Below are positions 7,796-15,721 of a stretch of DNA of 64,000 nucleotides, in pieces; positions within the stretch are counted from its first letter, which is position 1; every line of letters starts with the position of its first letter. Source of the DNA: an uncultured Flavobacteriaceae bacterium (GTDB taxonomy: Bacteria > Bacteroidota > Bacteroidia > Flavobacteriales > Flavobacteriaceae); NCBI GenBank assembly GCA_947493175.1, contig CANLQD010000006.1:124001-188000 (forward strand), given 5' to 3'. Both the position numbers and the translations under genes were made by a program. The notes below the pieces were generated by a model that saw only the letters and a list, made by a program, of their open reading frames with translations, made no database searches and had not been told where the DNA came from.

Positions 7796-8875
7796 ATGTT
7801 TCTTAACAAGTTATCGCTTATTAACTATAAAAATCTAGCTACTGGGGAATTTGAATTCGATCATAAAATCAACTGCTTTGTTGGTGCCAATGGTACTGGA
7901 AAAACAAATATACTCGATGCGATCTACCATCTTTCTTTTGGAAAAAGCTATTTCAATCCCGTGGCGACACAGAATATTCGACACGGTGCGAATTTCTTTG
8001 TCATCGAAGGGGAGTTTAAAAAAAATGAGCGGGAGGAAAAAATCATTTGTAGTTTCAAGAAAGGAGCCAAAAAGATTATCAAGAGAAATGGAAAACCCTA
8101 CGAAAAACTATCGGAACATATCGGTTTTTTACCCTTGGTTATTATCTCACCCGCCGATCGGGATTTGATCCTTGAAGGTAGCGAGACCCGTAGAAAGTTC
8201 ATAGATGGGGTCATTTCACAATCTGACAAGGAGTATTTACGAGATTTAATCAAGTACAATAAAGTACTGACACAGCGTAATTCGCTGTTAAAATATTTTG
8301 CACTCAACCAAACCTTTGATGCTACTACATTATCGGTATACGACCAGCAGCTACACCAATACGGCACACCTATTCTTAAAAAAAGAATCGCTTTTTTAGA
8401 CGTATTCATTCCGATTTTTCAAGAACAGTATCAACGTATCTCCGGGGGAATTGAGGAAGTATCGTTATCTTACCAAAGCAGATTGCTAGAAGACGAGTTT
8501 CTTTTCTTATTGAAAAAAAGCCTTGAGAAAGATCGGGCCTTGCAATACACAAGTGTGGGTATCCACAAAGACGACCTCAGTTTTGAAATATCAAACCATC
8601 CCATCAAAAAGTTTGGGAGCCAAGGACAGCAAAAATCATTTTTAATAGCTTTAAAGTTAGCTCAGTTTCAATTTATCAAAGAACAGGCCAAGACCACCCC
8701 AATTTTGCTTTTGGATGATATTTTTGATAAGTTGGATGCAAATCGGGTAAGCCATATCGTAACTTTGGTAAACGATGCCAATTTTGGACAGATCTTTATT
8801 AGCGATACGCATGCCGAACGAACTGAACAGGTCGTTAAGAATACCCATCAAACCTATAAAATATTTAAATTGTAA
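7796..8875 (+). CDS. recF: DNA replication and repair protein RecF
   Basis: A 359-residue RecF from the ATG at 7796 (MFLNKLSLINYKNLAT). The frame is open upstream to a TTG at 7739, but that codon lies in the promoter box and the family begins at the L-x-L-x-N-Y-K-N segment. Walker A is GANGTGKTNILDAIY near residue 32, the ABC-type signature is FGSQGQQKSFLIALKLA near 270, and Walker B/D-loop is ILLLDDIFDKLD near 302. It loads or stabilises RecA at gaps through RecFOR. It heads an operon with a lipoprotein (1 bp gap) and a DUF721 gene; recF-DUF721 linkage is widespread. Confidence 0.96.
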   Translation: MFLNKLSLINYKNLATGEFEFDHKINCFVGANGTGKTNILDAIYHLSFGKSYFNPVATQNIRHGANFFVIEGEFKKNEREEKIICSFKKGAKKIIKRNGKPYEKLSEHIGFLPLVIISPADRDLILEGSETRRKFIDGVISQSDKEYLRDLIKYNKVLTQRNSLLKYFALNQTFDATTLSVYDQQLHQYGTPILKKRIAFLDVFIPIFQEQYQRISGGIEEVSLSYQSRLLEDEFLFLLKKSLEKDRALQYTSVGIHKDDLSFEISNHPIKKFGSQGQQKSFLIALKLAQFQFIKEQAKTTPILLLDDIFDKLDANRVSHIVTLVNDANFGQIFISDTHAERTEQVVKNTHQTYKIFKL

Positions 8876-8876
8876 C

Positions 8877-9296
8877 ATGCGATTCTTTTTATCTTTTGGA
8901 TGCTTACTTTTCTTGGCAGGATGTGCGAATAGCATCTCTACAGATAGCTTACCGCTTCTGAATGGCTATTGGGAAATTGAAAAAGTAGTCTTTCCAGATG
9001 GAAACTCAAAGGAATACAAGGCCAGTACCACAGTCGATTTCATAGCATTGAAAAATCAGGAGGGATATCGTAAAAAGGTACAACCGAAATTCGACGGCAC
9101 CTTCGATACTTCAAATGATGCCGAGCCTTTTCTCATTACCGATAATGATGGTCGCTTTTATTTTCAGTATAAAAATGATTTAAGTGAATGGAAGGAACTT
9201 TTGGTTGAAATAAGCGATGATTCCTTCGCTGTGGTAAACGAGGATGGCATTCGCTACGAATACAAACGTTTTGTACCACTAACAATCGAAAACTAA
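8877..9296 (+). CDS. Lipocalin-like lipoprotein in the recF operon
   Basis: A 139-residue lipoprotein: signal MRFFLSFGCLLFLAGC with lipobox Cys16, then a domain of beta strands with the lipocalin-like opening NGYWEIEKVVFPDG seen in small Bacteroidota lipocalin-family proteins. The longer upstream open frame is inside recF and is not used; the ATG one base after the recF stop creates the lipobox at the right place. It ends in a one-base TAATG overlap with the DUF721 gene. Probably an outer-membrane or periplasmic lipoprotein of unknown ligand. Confidence 0.85.
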   Translation: MRFFLSFGCLLFLAGCANSISTDSLPLLNGYWEIEKVVFPDGNSKEYKASTTVDFIALKNQEGYRKKVQPKFDGTFDTSNDAEPFLITDNDGRFYFQYKNDLSEWKELLVEISDDSFAVVNEDGIRYEYKRFVPLTIEN

Positions 9297-9592
9297 TGGC
9301 AAAAAGAAAAAATGATCATTTGCAATTAGGCGATGCCTTGAAGGAGTTTATTCAAGAAAACAAACTTCAAAAGGGTATTGACAAGGTGGAAGTACGAGAT
9401 GCTTGGGCGGCCTTGATGGGCAATGGGGTCAACAATTATACTACCTCGGTAGAACTTCAGAGAGATACGCTTTTTGTGTCCTTATCTTCTTCGGTTTTAC
9501 GGCAAGAACTTGGACTTGGCAAATCTAAAATTATTGCCATGCTGAACGAAGAGTTAGGAAAAGACCTCATTAAAAAGCTGGTTTTGCGCTAA
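9296..9592 (+). CDS. DUF721 domain protein
   Basis: A 98-residue protein covering the whole DUF721 domain: an amphipathic start (LGDALKEFIQENKLQ), the conserved W near residue 38 (VRDAWAALMGNGV), then alternating strands LFVSLSSSVLRQELGLGKSKI and the closing IKKLVLR. DUF721 proteins (DciA-like relatives) are linked to replication and found next to recF or gyrB; DciA recruits the replicative helicase in many bacteria lacking DnaC. Whether this short flavobacterial form acts that way is inference. Last gene of the recF operon. Confidence 0.88.
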   Translation: MAKRKNDHLQLGDALKEFIQENKLQKGIDKVEVRDAWAALMGNGVNNYTTSVELQRDTLFVSLSSSVLRQELGLGKSKIIAMLNEELGKDLIKKLVLR

Positions 9593-9704
9593 CTAAACCA
9601 TGCATGTAATATGCATCGGCTTTAAGAAAAGAACGGAATTCTTTTTGAACATTGTACCAAAGTGGCAATCAAATGTTAGCAATAAAAGGATAGTGACCAA
9701 TGAA

Positions 9705-10274
9705 ATGAACGAGCTAGAACACTACATCAAATCCTATTTTGACCTCCAAAAAGAGGATTTGAAACAGCTAACACCCCTTTTTGATATACAAGAACTACCA
9801 AAAGGTTCTTTTTATGTAGAGCAAGATACCTACTGTGATGCACTGAGTTTTGTAAAGGAGGGCTATTTAAGGGTATTTGCAGGTACTGAAACCAAAGAGG
9901 TTACCCAATGGATTGCTTTCAAGGGTTCCTTCATCACGGATCTTTCCAGTTTGGTATTTGATAACAAAGCCCGGTTTAGCATACAGGCCTTGACAGATTG
10001 TGAGCTATTCACTATCAAAAAATCGGCATATCAAAATCTTGATACTGTTTTGACAGATTGGCCGGTACTTGAAAAACTATTTCTTGCCAAGTGCTTCGTT
10101 ACCTTGGAAAATCGCATTTTTCAACTGCTCTCGCTACCTGCTGCAGAACGATACCAACTCTTTTTTGAGCAAAACAAAGAGTTGTTCAATCACGTACCGC
10201 TACAGTACATTGCATCGATGTTGGGAATGACCCCGGAAACCCTCAGTAGAATCCGTTCCCAGAGTACTTCTTGA
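9705..10274 (+). CDS. Crp/Fnr-family transcriptional regulator
   Basis: A 189-residue regulator starting MNELEHYIKSYFDLQ; the open frame reaches back to 9600 but the family start is this ATG. Residues 20-115 form the cNMP-type effector domain (LPKGSFYVEQDTYC, then SFVKEGYLRVF), although the cAMP-binding phosphate cassette is not intact. The C-terminal helix-turn-helix reads HVPLQYIASMLGMTPETLSR, with Glu178, Ser181 and Arg182 at the positions where FNR uses Glu, Ser and Arg to read TTGAT. There is no N-terminal cysteine cluster, so it is not an Fe-S FNR. An exact TTGAT-N4-ATCAA site overlaps its stop codon and precedes the SRPBCC gene. Confidence 0.9.
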   Translation: MNELEHYIKSYFDLQKEDLKQLTPLFDIQELPKGSFYVEQDTYCDALSFVKEGYLRVFAGTETKEVTQWIAFKGSFITDLSSLVFDNKARFSIQALTDCELFTIKKSAYQNLDTVLTDWPVLEKLFLAKCFVTLENRIFQLLSLPAAERYQLFFEQNKELFNHVPLQYIASMLGMTPETLSRIRSQSTS

Positions 10275-10314
10275 TATAGATCAAGCGATATTGTTTTAGA
10301 AGGCTTCATCTTTG
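10271..10314 (+). promoter_or_regulatory. Crp/Fnr-type dyad and aligned -7 box before the SRPBCC gene
   Basis: TTGATATAGATCAA (10271-10284) is a perfect TTGAT-N4-ATCAA dyad, centre 10277.5. A -7-like box CATCTTTG starts at 10307, 29.5 bp from the centre, the same spacing as five other dyads in this window. The predicted start site is near 10319, 15 bp before the SRPBCC start codon. The dyad overlaps the stop codon of the Crp/Fnr regulator gene, so that regulator is the obvious candidate to bind it. Confidence 0.65.
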
Positions 10315-10333
10315 CCTTGTAAAACAATTTACC

Positions 10334-10768
10334 ATGACAATCAGCACCGCTACCACTATTAAAGCTACTCCCGAAAAGGTATGGGATAGGTTACTACATT
10401 TTGAAGACTACCCGAATTGGAATCCGTTCATTATCCTCATAAACGGCACTCCAAAAAAAGGAAACAAACTACACGTTCAAATTGGCGGTATGGTGTTTCG
10501 ACCTACGGTGCTTGAACATGAACCGGCCAAAGAACTACGATGGCTTGGAAGCCTTTGGTTAAAAGGGCTGTTCGACGGAGAGCATATTTTTAGTATCCGA
10601 AAAATATCCCAAACCCAAGTATTATTCGAACAAAAAGAACACTTCAAGGGAATTTTAGTGCCCTTCTTTAAAAACAAGTTGCAGAGAGATACCAAAGCAG
10701 GTTTTGAAGCCATGAACAAAGCACTGAAGTTACAATGCGAAGTAAACGTACCAAAGGCGACCCTATAA
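10334..10768 (+). CDS. SRPBCC (START-like) domain protein
   Basis: A 144-residue single-domain protein with the SRPBCC pattern: TISTATTIKATPEKVWDRL, FEDYPNWNPFI, the central strands LHVQIGG and LRWLGSL, HIFSIRKI, and the C-terminal helix KAGFEAMNKALKLQ. These domains form a deep hydrophobic pocket for lipids, polyketides or other small ligands; the ligand here cannot be predicted. No signal peptide. It is preceded by a Crp/Fnr-type dyad with a correctly spaced -7 box and followed by a strong bidirectional terminator, so it is a single-gene transcription unit controlled separately from the regulator gene before it. Confidence 0.88.
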   Translation: MTISTATTIKATPEKVWDRLLHFEDYPNWNPFIILINGTPKKGNKLHVQIGGMVFRPTVLEHEPAKELRWLGSLWLKGLFDGEHIFSIRKISQTQVLFEQKEHFKGILVPFFKNKLQRDTKAGFEAMNKALKLQCEVNVPKATL

Positions 10769-10836
10769 GAAGTTAAGAAGAAAAATAGCTTGATTTTGAA
10801 TAACGTCCCAGAGGGTACCCCACTGGATGATTGAGT

Positions 10837-10868
10837 AAAAAAGTCCGGCATGAATGCCGGACTTTTTT
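10837..10868. terminator. Bidirectional rho-independent terminator
   Basis: An 8-bp GC-rich stem (AGTCCGGC with GCCGGACT, extended by an A-T pair around a TGAA loop) is flanked by six A on the left and seven T on the right. It can end both the rightward SRPBCC transcript and the leftward ndk transcript, which converge here. Confidence 0.9.
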
Positions 10869-10902
10869 TATCTCCCGTTTCTATGAACCGAAAGAATTCT
10901 TT

Positions 10903-11322
10903 CTAATAAATTTCCCTTCCGGAGAAATGAAAAGCTCCTTCAATAGCAGCATTTTCATCACTATCCGAACCATGAACCGCATTCTCGCCTATATCTTTGG
11001 CAAAAAGCTTTCGGATAGTACCCTCGGCAGCTTCCGCAGGATTCGTAGCACCAATGAGTGCCCGAAAATCCTCTACCGCATTATCCTTTTCTAAAATAGC
11101 GGAAACAATGGGTCCTCGAGTCATAAACGTCACCAATTCACCAAAAAATGGTCTTTCTTTATGAATTGCATAAAATTCCTCTGCATCCCTTCTGCTTAGT
11201 TGGGTGTATTTCATCGCGACAATCTTAAAGCCGGCACTGGTGATTTTTTCCAAAATCGCCCCAATGTGTCCATTTTCCACAGCATCGGGCTTGATCATCG
11301 TAAAAGTTCTATTTGTTGTCAT
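10903..11322 (-). CDS. ndk: Nucleoside-diphosphate kinase
   Basis: A 139-residue NDK, the usual bacterial length, starting MTTNRTFTMIKPDAV at the ATG ending at 11322; the frame is open further up but those codons precede the family start. It moves the gamma phosphate from NTPs to NDPs. The family pattern is intact: TMIKPDAVENGHIG, the F-x-G-L-type segment at FFGELVTFMTRGP, NPAEAAEGTIRKLFA and the catalytic-His motif NAVHGSDSDENA (His near 119). It is a single leftward gene ended by the terminator at 10837-10868. Its promoter carries a perfect 16-bp palindrome over the -7 box. Confidence 0.97.
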   Translation of the reverse strand: MTTNRTFTMIKPDAVENGHIGAILEKITSAGFKIVAMKYTQLSRRDAEEFYAIHKERPFFGELVTFMTRGPIVSAILEKDNAVEDFRALIGATNPAEAAEGTIRKLFAKDIGENAVHGSDSDENAAIEGAFHFSGREIY

Positions 11323-11328
11323 GCTTAA

Positions 11329-11345
11329 AATTTTGCGCAAAATTA
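11329..11345 (-). promoter_or_regulatory. ndk promoter with overlapping palindrome
   Basis: On the minus strand a -7 box TAATTTTG occupies 11345-11338, about 15 bp before the ndk start. A perfect 16-bp palindrome, AATTTTGCGCAAAATT (11329-11344), lies over the box, so a protein bound to it would cover the transcription start. Whether it is a real operator is inference. Confidence 0.4.
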
Positions 11346-11467
11346 AGCTTTTCCCTACAATAGACAACAATTTTGAAGGTTGCTTTACCCTATTAAGTAT
11401 CCTATGAAAAAGGTATTAAGTACTTGGTGCGATATCCCCACTCGGGCAGATAAACGCCAAGATTTGG

Positions 11468-12517
11468 TTAAAAGTTTCGTTGTAGTTCATTTAAAACCAC
11501 TCCATCATCTCCTACCATGAGCAGTTGAACCGTTTTTTTCAAGAAATCAAACCGCAAAAGTCCGAAACTCTCTGTAGATACTACATCACCTATCCGAAAG
11601 GGATTAGGTTCCCCTTTGAATGCTGAAAAGGCATGCGTGAGTCCGCTACTGGTGAAATCGATCAGCGGATAGGGCAAGCCTTCGACCATCGTTTGCGAAA
11701 ACTCAGATATATGTCGGTCTCCCGACAAAATCATCGCCCCCTTGGCACCAGAAGCGACCAGGGTCTTTTTTAATCGATCGACCTCATGGGGAAAATTACC
11801 CCAAGTTTCGAATCCATGTTCATTGGAAAGTACTTGGATACTGCTTACAATAATATTGAAATCAGCTTTAGAAGTATGCAGTTCGCTGGTGAGCCATTGC
11901 CATTGTTTCTCCCCCAGAATGGTTCCCTCGCCATAGGCATTTGGCTTTGTTCTCTTTTCGGTTTCCGTATCCGGCGTCAACGCCGTCCTAAAGTATCGGG
12001 TATCCAAAACAATGACCTTCAAACTCCCGTTCCAAAGCTGAAAATCATGGGAAGTATATACCCCTTCCTGTTGCCGTCTTGGACTGTCTTTTGAAACACC
12101 CATGAAATCCAGAAACTCTTGCTGGCTCCCTTTCTTTGCCTTAAATTCGATACCTGCATCGTTCAATCCATAATCATGGTCGTCCCAAGTTCCAATAATC
12201 GGAACTTTGGAAACCAGCTTCCGATATCCCTTTACTTTTTGTTGTTCGCCATACATACCCCTCAATTTCAGCATGTCATCGGTATCCGCATAAATATTAT
12301 CCCCACCCCAAATCCATACATCAGGGCGTGCCTTTAAAACATCGTCCCACAATAAGTTGACGATGCTTGCCTTATTGCAAGACCCGAATGCAATGGTAAA
12401 GTCGCTCTTTGTTTGTACCAGTTGTTCTCCTGAAAGGGTCTTTACATCCGCAACTTTTTTTGCTTTACAACCCATTAGTAAAAGAATTGCTACCGGTATT
12501 ATTGAAAAACGATTCAT
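11468..12517 (-). CDS. PhoD-like alkaline phosphatase/phosphodiesterase lipoprotein
   Basis: A 349-residue exported protein with signal and lipobox MNRFSIIPVAILLLMGC (Cys17). The PhoD-like metallophosphatase motifs are in order: FGSCNKASI near 44, WGGDNIYADTDD near 72, GTWDDHDYGLNDAG near 108, the nucleophile region VLDTRYFRT near 172, and LSGDRHISEF near 264. Such enzymes release phosphate from phospholipids or phosphodiesters in the periplasm or on the cell surface. It is an isolated leftward gene with no Pho-box neighbour that I can see; substrate specificity is not predictable. Confidence 0.88.
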   Translation of the reverse strand: MNRFSIIPVAILLLMGCKAKKVADVKTLSGEQLVQTKSDFTIAFGSCNKASIVNLLWDDVLKARPDVWIWGGDNIYADTDDMLKLRGMYGEQQKVKGYRKLVSKVPIIGTWDDHDYGLNDAGIEFKAKKGSQQEFLDFMGVSKDSPRRQQEGVYTSHDFQLWNGSLKVIVLDTRYFRTALTPDTETEKRTKPNAYGEGTILGEKQWQWLTSELHTSKADFNIIVSSIQVLSNEHGFETWGNFPHEVDRLKKTLVASGAKGAMILSGDRHISEFSQTMVEGLPYPLIDFTSSGLTHAFSAFKGEPNPFRIGDVVSTESFGLLRFDFLKKTVQLLMVGDDGVVLNELQRNF

Positions 12518-12736
12518 AGGGGTTTTGTTTAGTGATGCTAAAAATAGTCTTTTACGGGCATACCGTTAACTCAGGATTCTTAAGATTTTGCCAGAACCAA
12601 AAAAGGTAACAAAAATTTAAAGTGACAGGGGAAAGAAACAGTCGAATGTCAAGGGACAATATCTTGCTTTCGGACCGCCAATTTTGAAAAATCGGGTGAA
12701 ATCCGAAAGGCCATACGAGTTCAAAGTATTAAATTG

Positions 12737-12744
12737 TATCTTTG
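12737..12744 (+). promoter_or_regulatory. -7 box of the nrnA promoter, five bases from the ATG
   Basis: TATCTTTG fits TAnnTTTG exactly and ends five bases before the ATG at 12750 (TATCTTTG-cccgc-ATG). With transcription starting about five to seven bases after the box, the mRNA would begin at or next to the start codon, i.e. leaderless. The same N5 spacing occurs at 31164-31177. Confidence 0.55.
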
Positions 12745-12749
12745 CCCGC

Positions 12750-13799
12750 ATGAATTTTGAGGATATAAAGGCTGTACAAAATTTACTTTCCAAGCCACAA
12801 AAAATAGTTGTTGTTCCACATAAAAATCCCGATGGTGATGCCATTGGCTCCACCTTGGCCCTTTGCTTTTATTTGCAATCGATACAACAGGAAGCCACGG
12901 TAATCGTTCCCAATGATTTTCCAAAGTTTTTAAAGTGGATGCCAGGCAACGAGCAAATATTGAATTTCGAGAAACACAATACCCAGTCTAAAGAAAAGTT
13001 GCAGGAGGCAACCCTACTATTTACACTAGACTTTAACCATTTGGGAAGAACAGGTCAAATGGAAGAGCTCTTGAAAAACCTACAGGTGCCCTTTATTATG
13101 ATCGATCATCATCAAAACCCAGAGGACTATGCGCATGTGACCTATTCCGATGTAGCTATGAGTTCTACTTGTGAAATGGTCTATAATTTTATCGAGTATC
13201 TAGGTGGCAAAGATGAAATAACCCCAGAAATTGCCAATTGCCTTTATACGGGTATTATGACCGATACGGGTTCCTTTAAATACCCGTCGACCACTAGCAG
13301 GACCCATAAAATAGTAGCCGACCTAATAGAGAAAGGTGCCAATAATACGAGGATACACAATCTGGTCTTTGACACGAACACCCCAAGCAGACTTCATATT
13401 TTAGGATGTGCCCTTAAAAACATGGTCATTCTGGAGGAATATGGCACCGCCTACATTACATTAAGTCAGGAAGAGTTAGATCGGTACGATTTTAAAAAAG
13501 GGGATACCGAAGGTGTGGTCAACTACGGTCTCACGTTGGATGGTATTCGGTTTGCTGTTATATTTATTGAAAACAAGGAGGAAGGAATTATAAAGATATC
13601 GTTCCGGTCAGAAGGAGATTTCTCGGTCAACGAATTTGCCCGAATGTATTTTGAAGGTGGTGGCCATAAAAATGCGGCAGGAGGTAAAAGCAATTTGCCC
13701 ATGAAAGAAACCATAACTCGTTTCATAGACTGTTTGGACGAGAACAAAGAAGCTTTATTAAAAGTAGCAAAACAAGTGGAAAGTGGTGATAACTTTTGA
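12750..13799 (+). CDS. nrnA: DHH-family phosphoesterase, NrnA-type oligoribonuclease/pAp phosphatase
   Basis: A 349-residue DHH-DHHA1 protein from the ATG at 12750 (MNFEDIKAVQNLLSKPQ); an open extension to 12684 runs through the promoter box and is not used. Metal ligands are visible in VVVPHKNPDGDAIGSTLAL (near 26-36), TLDFNHLGRTG (near 93), MIDHHQNPEDYA (the DHH motif near 117) and GIMTDTGSFKYPSTT (near 165). The DHHA1 domain ends with FEGGGHKNAAGG near 303, the substrate-binding GGGH motif. NrnA degrades oligoribonucleotides 2-5 nt long and dephosphorylates pAp. It is followed by gldI 56 bp downstream on the same strand. Confidence 0.93.
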   Translation: MNFEDIKAVQNLLSKPQKIVVVPHKNPDGDAIGSTLALCFYLQSIQQEATVIVPNDFPKFLKWMPGNEQILNFEKHNTQSKEKLQEATLLFTLDFNHLGRTGQMEELLKNLQVPFIMIDHHQNPEDYAHVTYSDVAMSSTCEMVYNFIEYLGGKDEITPEIANCLYTGIMTDTGSFKYPSTTSRTHKIVADLIEKGANNTRIHNLVFDTNTPSRLHILGCALKNMVILEEYGTAYITLSQEELDRYDFKKGDTEGVVNYGLTLDGIRFAVIFIENKEEGIIKISFRSEGDFSVNEFARMYFEGGGHKNAAGGKSNLPMKETITRFIDCLDENKEALLKVAKQVESGDNF

Positions 13800-13855
13800 T
13801 ATAAGTGAACCAAATTTTTAACCTTTAGAAAATAGCAATAAGACAACCCAAAGTA

Positions 13856-14419
13856 ATGGATAATTTGAAATTGTATATAAGCTTGTTCCTTGTTATTTTT
13901 TTGGCTAGCTGTGGCGGACCTGAACCAAGAAGGCCAAAGAAAGTAAAAAGCGGCAGCTACTTTAAAGAGTCCATCGAAAGGAGTAAGGAAATTTTGGCAC
14001 GGGAAGAAAATCTAATGCGAAAAATCATTAAAGTTGACACGGCACATATCTACAGGTCGACTGCGAATGGCTCTTGGTACTACTATGATATCAAAAATGA
14101 GCATGCCACTTATCTGCCAAAAGCGGATGATTTAGTTACCTTGGCCTACAACATTGTAACTTTTGAAAACGATACGCTGTACAGCCAGGAAGACATTGGT
14201 CCGCAAGTGTACAAGGTAGACAAACAGGAGCTTTTTCCCGGACTTCGCAACAGCGTTAAAATTTTGAAAGAAGGGGAAGTCGCTACTTTTTTGTTTCCAT
14301 CCTCGTTGGCTTACGGCTATCCAGGAGATGGCGACAAAGTAGGTGTCAATATGCCTTTAAAATCCACTATCTCCATCCTAAAGGTGGTTCCTAAAGAGGA
14401 TGAAAAGACTGAAGAATAA
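13856..14419 (+). CDS. gldI: Gliding-motility FKBP-type peptidyl-prolyl isomerase lipoprotein GldI
   Basis: A 187-residue lipoprotein (lipobox VIFLASC, Cys19) with an FKBP-fold domain from about residue 75. Characteristic parts are WYYYDIKNE, DLVTLAYNIVTFENDTLYS, the long FPGLRNSVKILKEGEVATF and FLFPSSLAYGYPGDGDKVG, the FKBP active-site loop. GldI is needed for gliding in flavobacteria that have it, probably as a periplasmic folding factor for motility or type IX secretion components. It is followed 20 bp later by a cyclophilin-FKBP fusion lipoprotein, making a small proline-isomerase operon. Confidence 0.9.
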   Translation: MDNLKLYISLFLVIFLASCGGPEPRRPKKVKSGSYFKESIERSKEILAREENLMRKIIKVDTAHIYRSTANGSWYYYDIKNEHATYLPKADDLVTLAYNIVTFENDTLYSQEDIGPQVYKVDKQELFPGLRNSVKILKEGEVATFLFPSSLAYGYPGDGDKVGVNMPLKSTISILKVVPKEDEKTEE

Positions 14420-14439
14420 AAACTGCTAAATAAATCTAA

Positions 14440-15561
14440 ATGAAACCCATACAAATGAAAAAAGCCTATTTACTATTTTTAACTGCAACCCTTGTATTAT
14501 CCAGTTGTAAATCGAGCCAGTACGCCGACCTTGGCGATGGCCTATTTGCGGGTATCAAAACCAATATGGGTGATGTGGTCGTGAAATTGGAATATGAAAA
14601 AACGCCGGTCACTGTTGCCAACTTCGTATCCTTGGCCGAGGGTACGAATACCTTTGTAAGCGAGGAATTTAAAGGGAAAAAGTATTACGATGGTCTTACC
14701 TTTCACAGAGTAATGAAAGATTTTATGATTCAAGGCGGGGATCCAACCGCTACGGGAACAGGAAGTCCAGGATATCGTTTTAAGGATGAAATACACGATT
14801 CGTTGACACATTATAAAGCAGGGATTCTTTCCATGGCAAACGGAGGTCCGAAAACGAATGGCAGTCAGTTCTTTATAACCCATAAAGAAACGCCATGGCT
14901 CGATGGAAAACATAGTGTATTTGGGGAAGTGGTAGAAGGTATGGCCGTGGTTGATTCGATTGCCAATGTTAAGGTAGGACCACAAAACAAACCGGAATCT
15001 ACCGTTACAATGAATACTATTGAAATTATCAGAAATGGAAAAGAGGCCAAAAAATTCGATGCCGTACAGGTGATGACCGATTATTTTGCAGAGGAAGAAG
15101 CAGCCTTGGCCGCTATGAAAAAAATGAAGGAAGATGCAGCGGCACAGTTTAGTACGGATGAAGCAAAAGCCACCGCCTTACCATCCGGGCTTAAAATACT
15201 GACGCTTAAGGAAGGACAGGGAGAAAAACCGAAAGTAGGACAAAAGGTATTGGTCAAGTATGCAGGCTTCTTAAGCAACGGAACCCTCTTCGATAGCAAC
15301 TATAAGGAAATAGCAGAAAAATACGATGTGTACGATGAAAAAAGAGAGGCACAGAAAGGCTACGAGCCCACACCGATGATGTACAGTCCAGATGCCCGTT
15401 TGATTGCCGGTTTTAAGGAAGGGCTTATGACTATGAAAGTGGGCGAGAAGGTGCGTTTGTTCATACCGCCTCATTTGGGATATGGCGACTCGGATTACGG
15501 CCCTATACCAGGAAAATCCAATCTCGTTTTCGATATTGAGATTACCGGGATGCCAGAATAG
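14440..15561 (+). CDS. Cyclophilin-FKBP fusion peptidyl-prolyl isomerase lipoprotein
   Basis: A 373-residue protein with a signal ending in LVLSSC (Cys23 if the first ATG is used; an ATG at 14455 gives a tighter signal). Residues about 40-200 are a cyclophilin: VANFVSLAEG, YDGLTFHRVMKDFMIQGGDP, GILSMANGGPKTNGSQFFIT and LDGKHSVFGEV contain the active-site Arg, Phe, Gln and His. Residues about 245-372 are an FKBP: VLVKYAGFLSNGTLFDSN, IAGFKEGLMTMKVGEKVRLF and IPPHLGYGDSDYGP. Both isomerase domains look complete. It acts in the periplasm on exported proteins; it is co-transcribed with gldI and followed by a strong terminator. Confidence 0.93.
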   Translation: MKPIQMKKAYLLFLTATLVLSSCKSSQYADLGDGLFAGIKTNMGDVVVKLEYEKTPVTVANFVSLAEGTNTFVSEEFKGKKYYDGLTFHRVMKDFMIQGGDPTATGTGSPGYRFKDEIHDSLTHYKAGILSMANGGPKTNGSQFFITHKETPWLDGKHSVFGEVVEGMAVVDSIANVKVGPQNKPESTVTMNTIEIIRNGKEAKKFDAVQVMTDYFAEEEAALAAMKKMKEDAAAQFSTDEAKATALPSGLKILTLKEGQGEKPKVGQKVLVKYAGFLSNGTLFDSNYKEIAEKYDVYDEKREAQKGYEPTPMMYSPDARLIAGFKEGLMTMKVGEKVRLFIPPHLGYGDSDYGPIPGKSNLVFDIEITGMPE

Positions 15562-15591
15562 TCGATCGACTTAAAAAGAAGGCGATTCCTA

Positions 15592-15634
15592 TAAAATAAA
15601 AGGGGGCGGGTTCAACCTGCCCCCTTTTATTTTA
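15592..15634 (+). terminator. Rho-independent terminator after gldI-PPIase
   Basis: A very long stem: GGGGGCGGG pairs with CCTGCCCCC (one G-T wobble) and is extended outward by ten A/T pairs, with a TTCAA loop. The A-rich left arm and T-rich right arm make it bidirectional, serving also the convergent M48 gene. Confidence 0.9.
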
Positions 15635-15721
15635 TTATTTAGAAATCTTAAAAAGGTATGATACTAGTTGGATGCACTCGGGCCCCCGCCCCTTATACCT
15701 AAACACCTAGGCCGATACAAG

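Noticed and set aside
9600..9704. N-terminal extension of the Crp/Fnr regulator from 9600
   Set aside because: The extra 35 residues have no family counterpart; the ATG at 9705 fits the Crp/Fnr start.
13796..13809. Near-match TTGAT-ATAA-GTGAA at the end of nrnA, before gldI
   Set aside because: One half-site is wrong (GTGA) and no -7 box lies 29.5 bp from its centre, so it does not fit the regulon.
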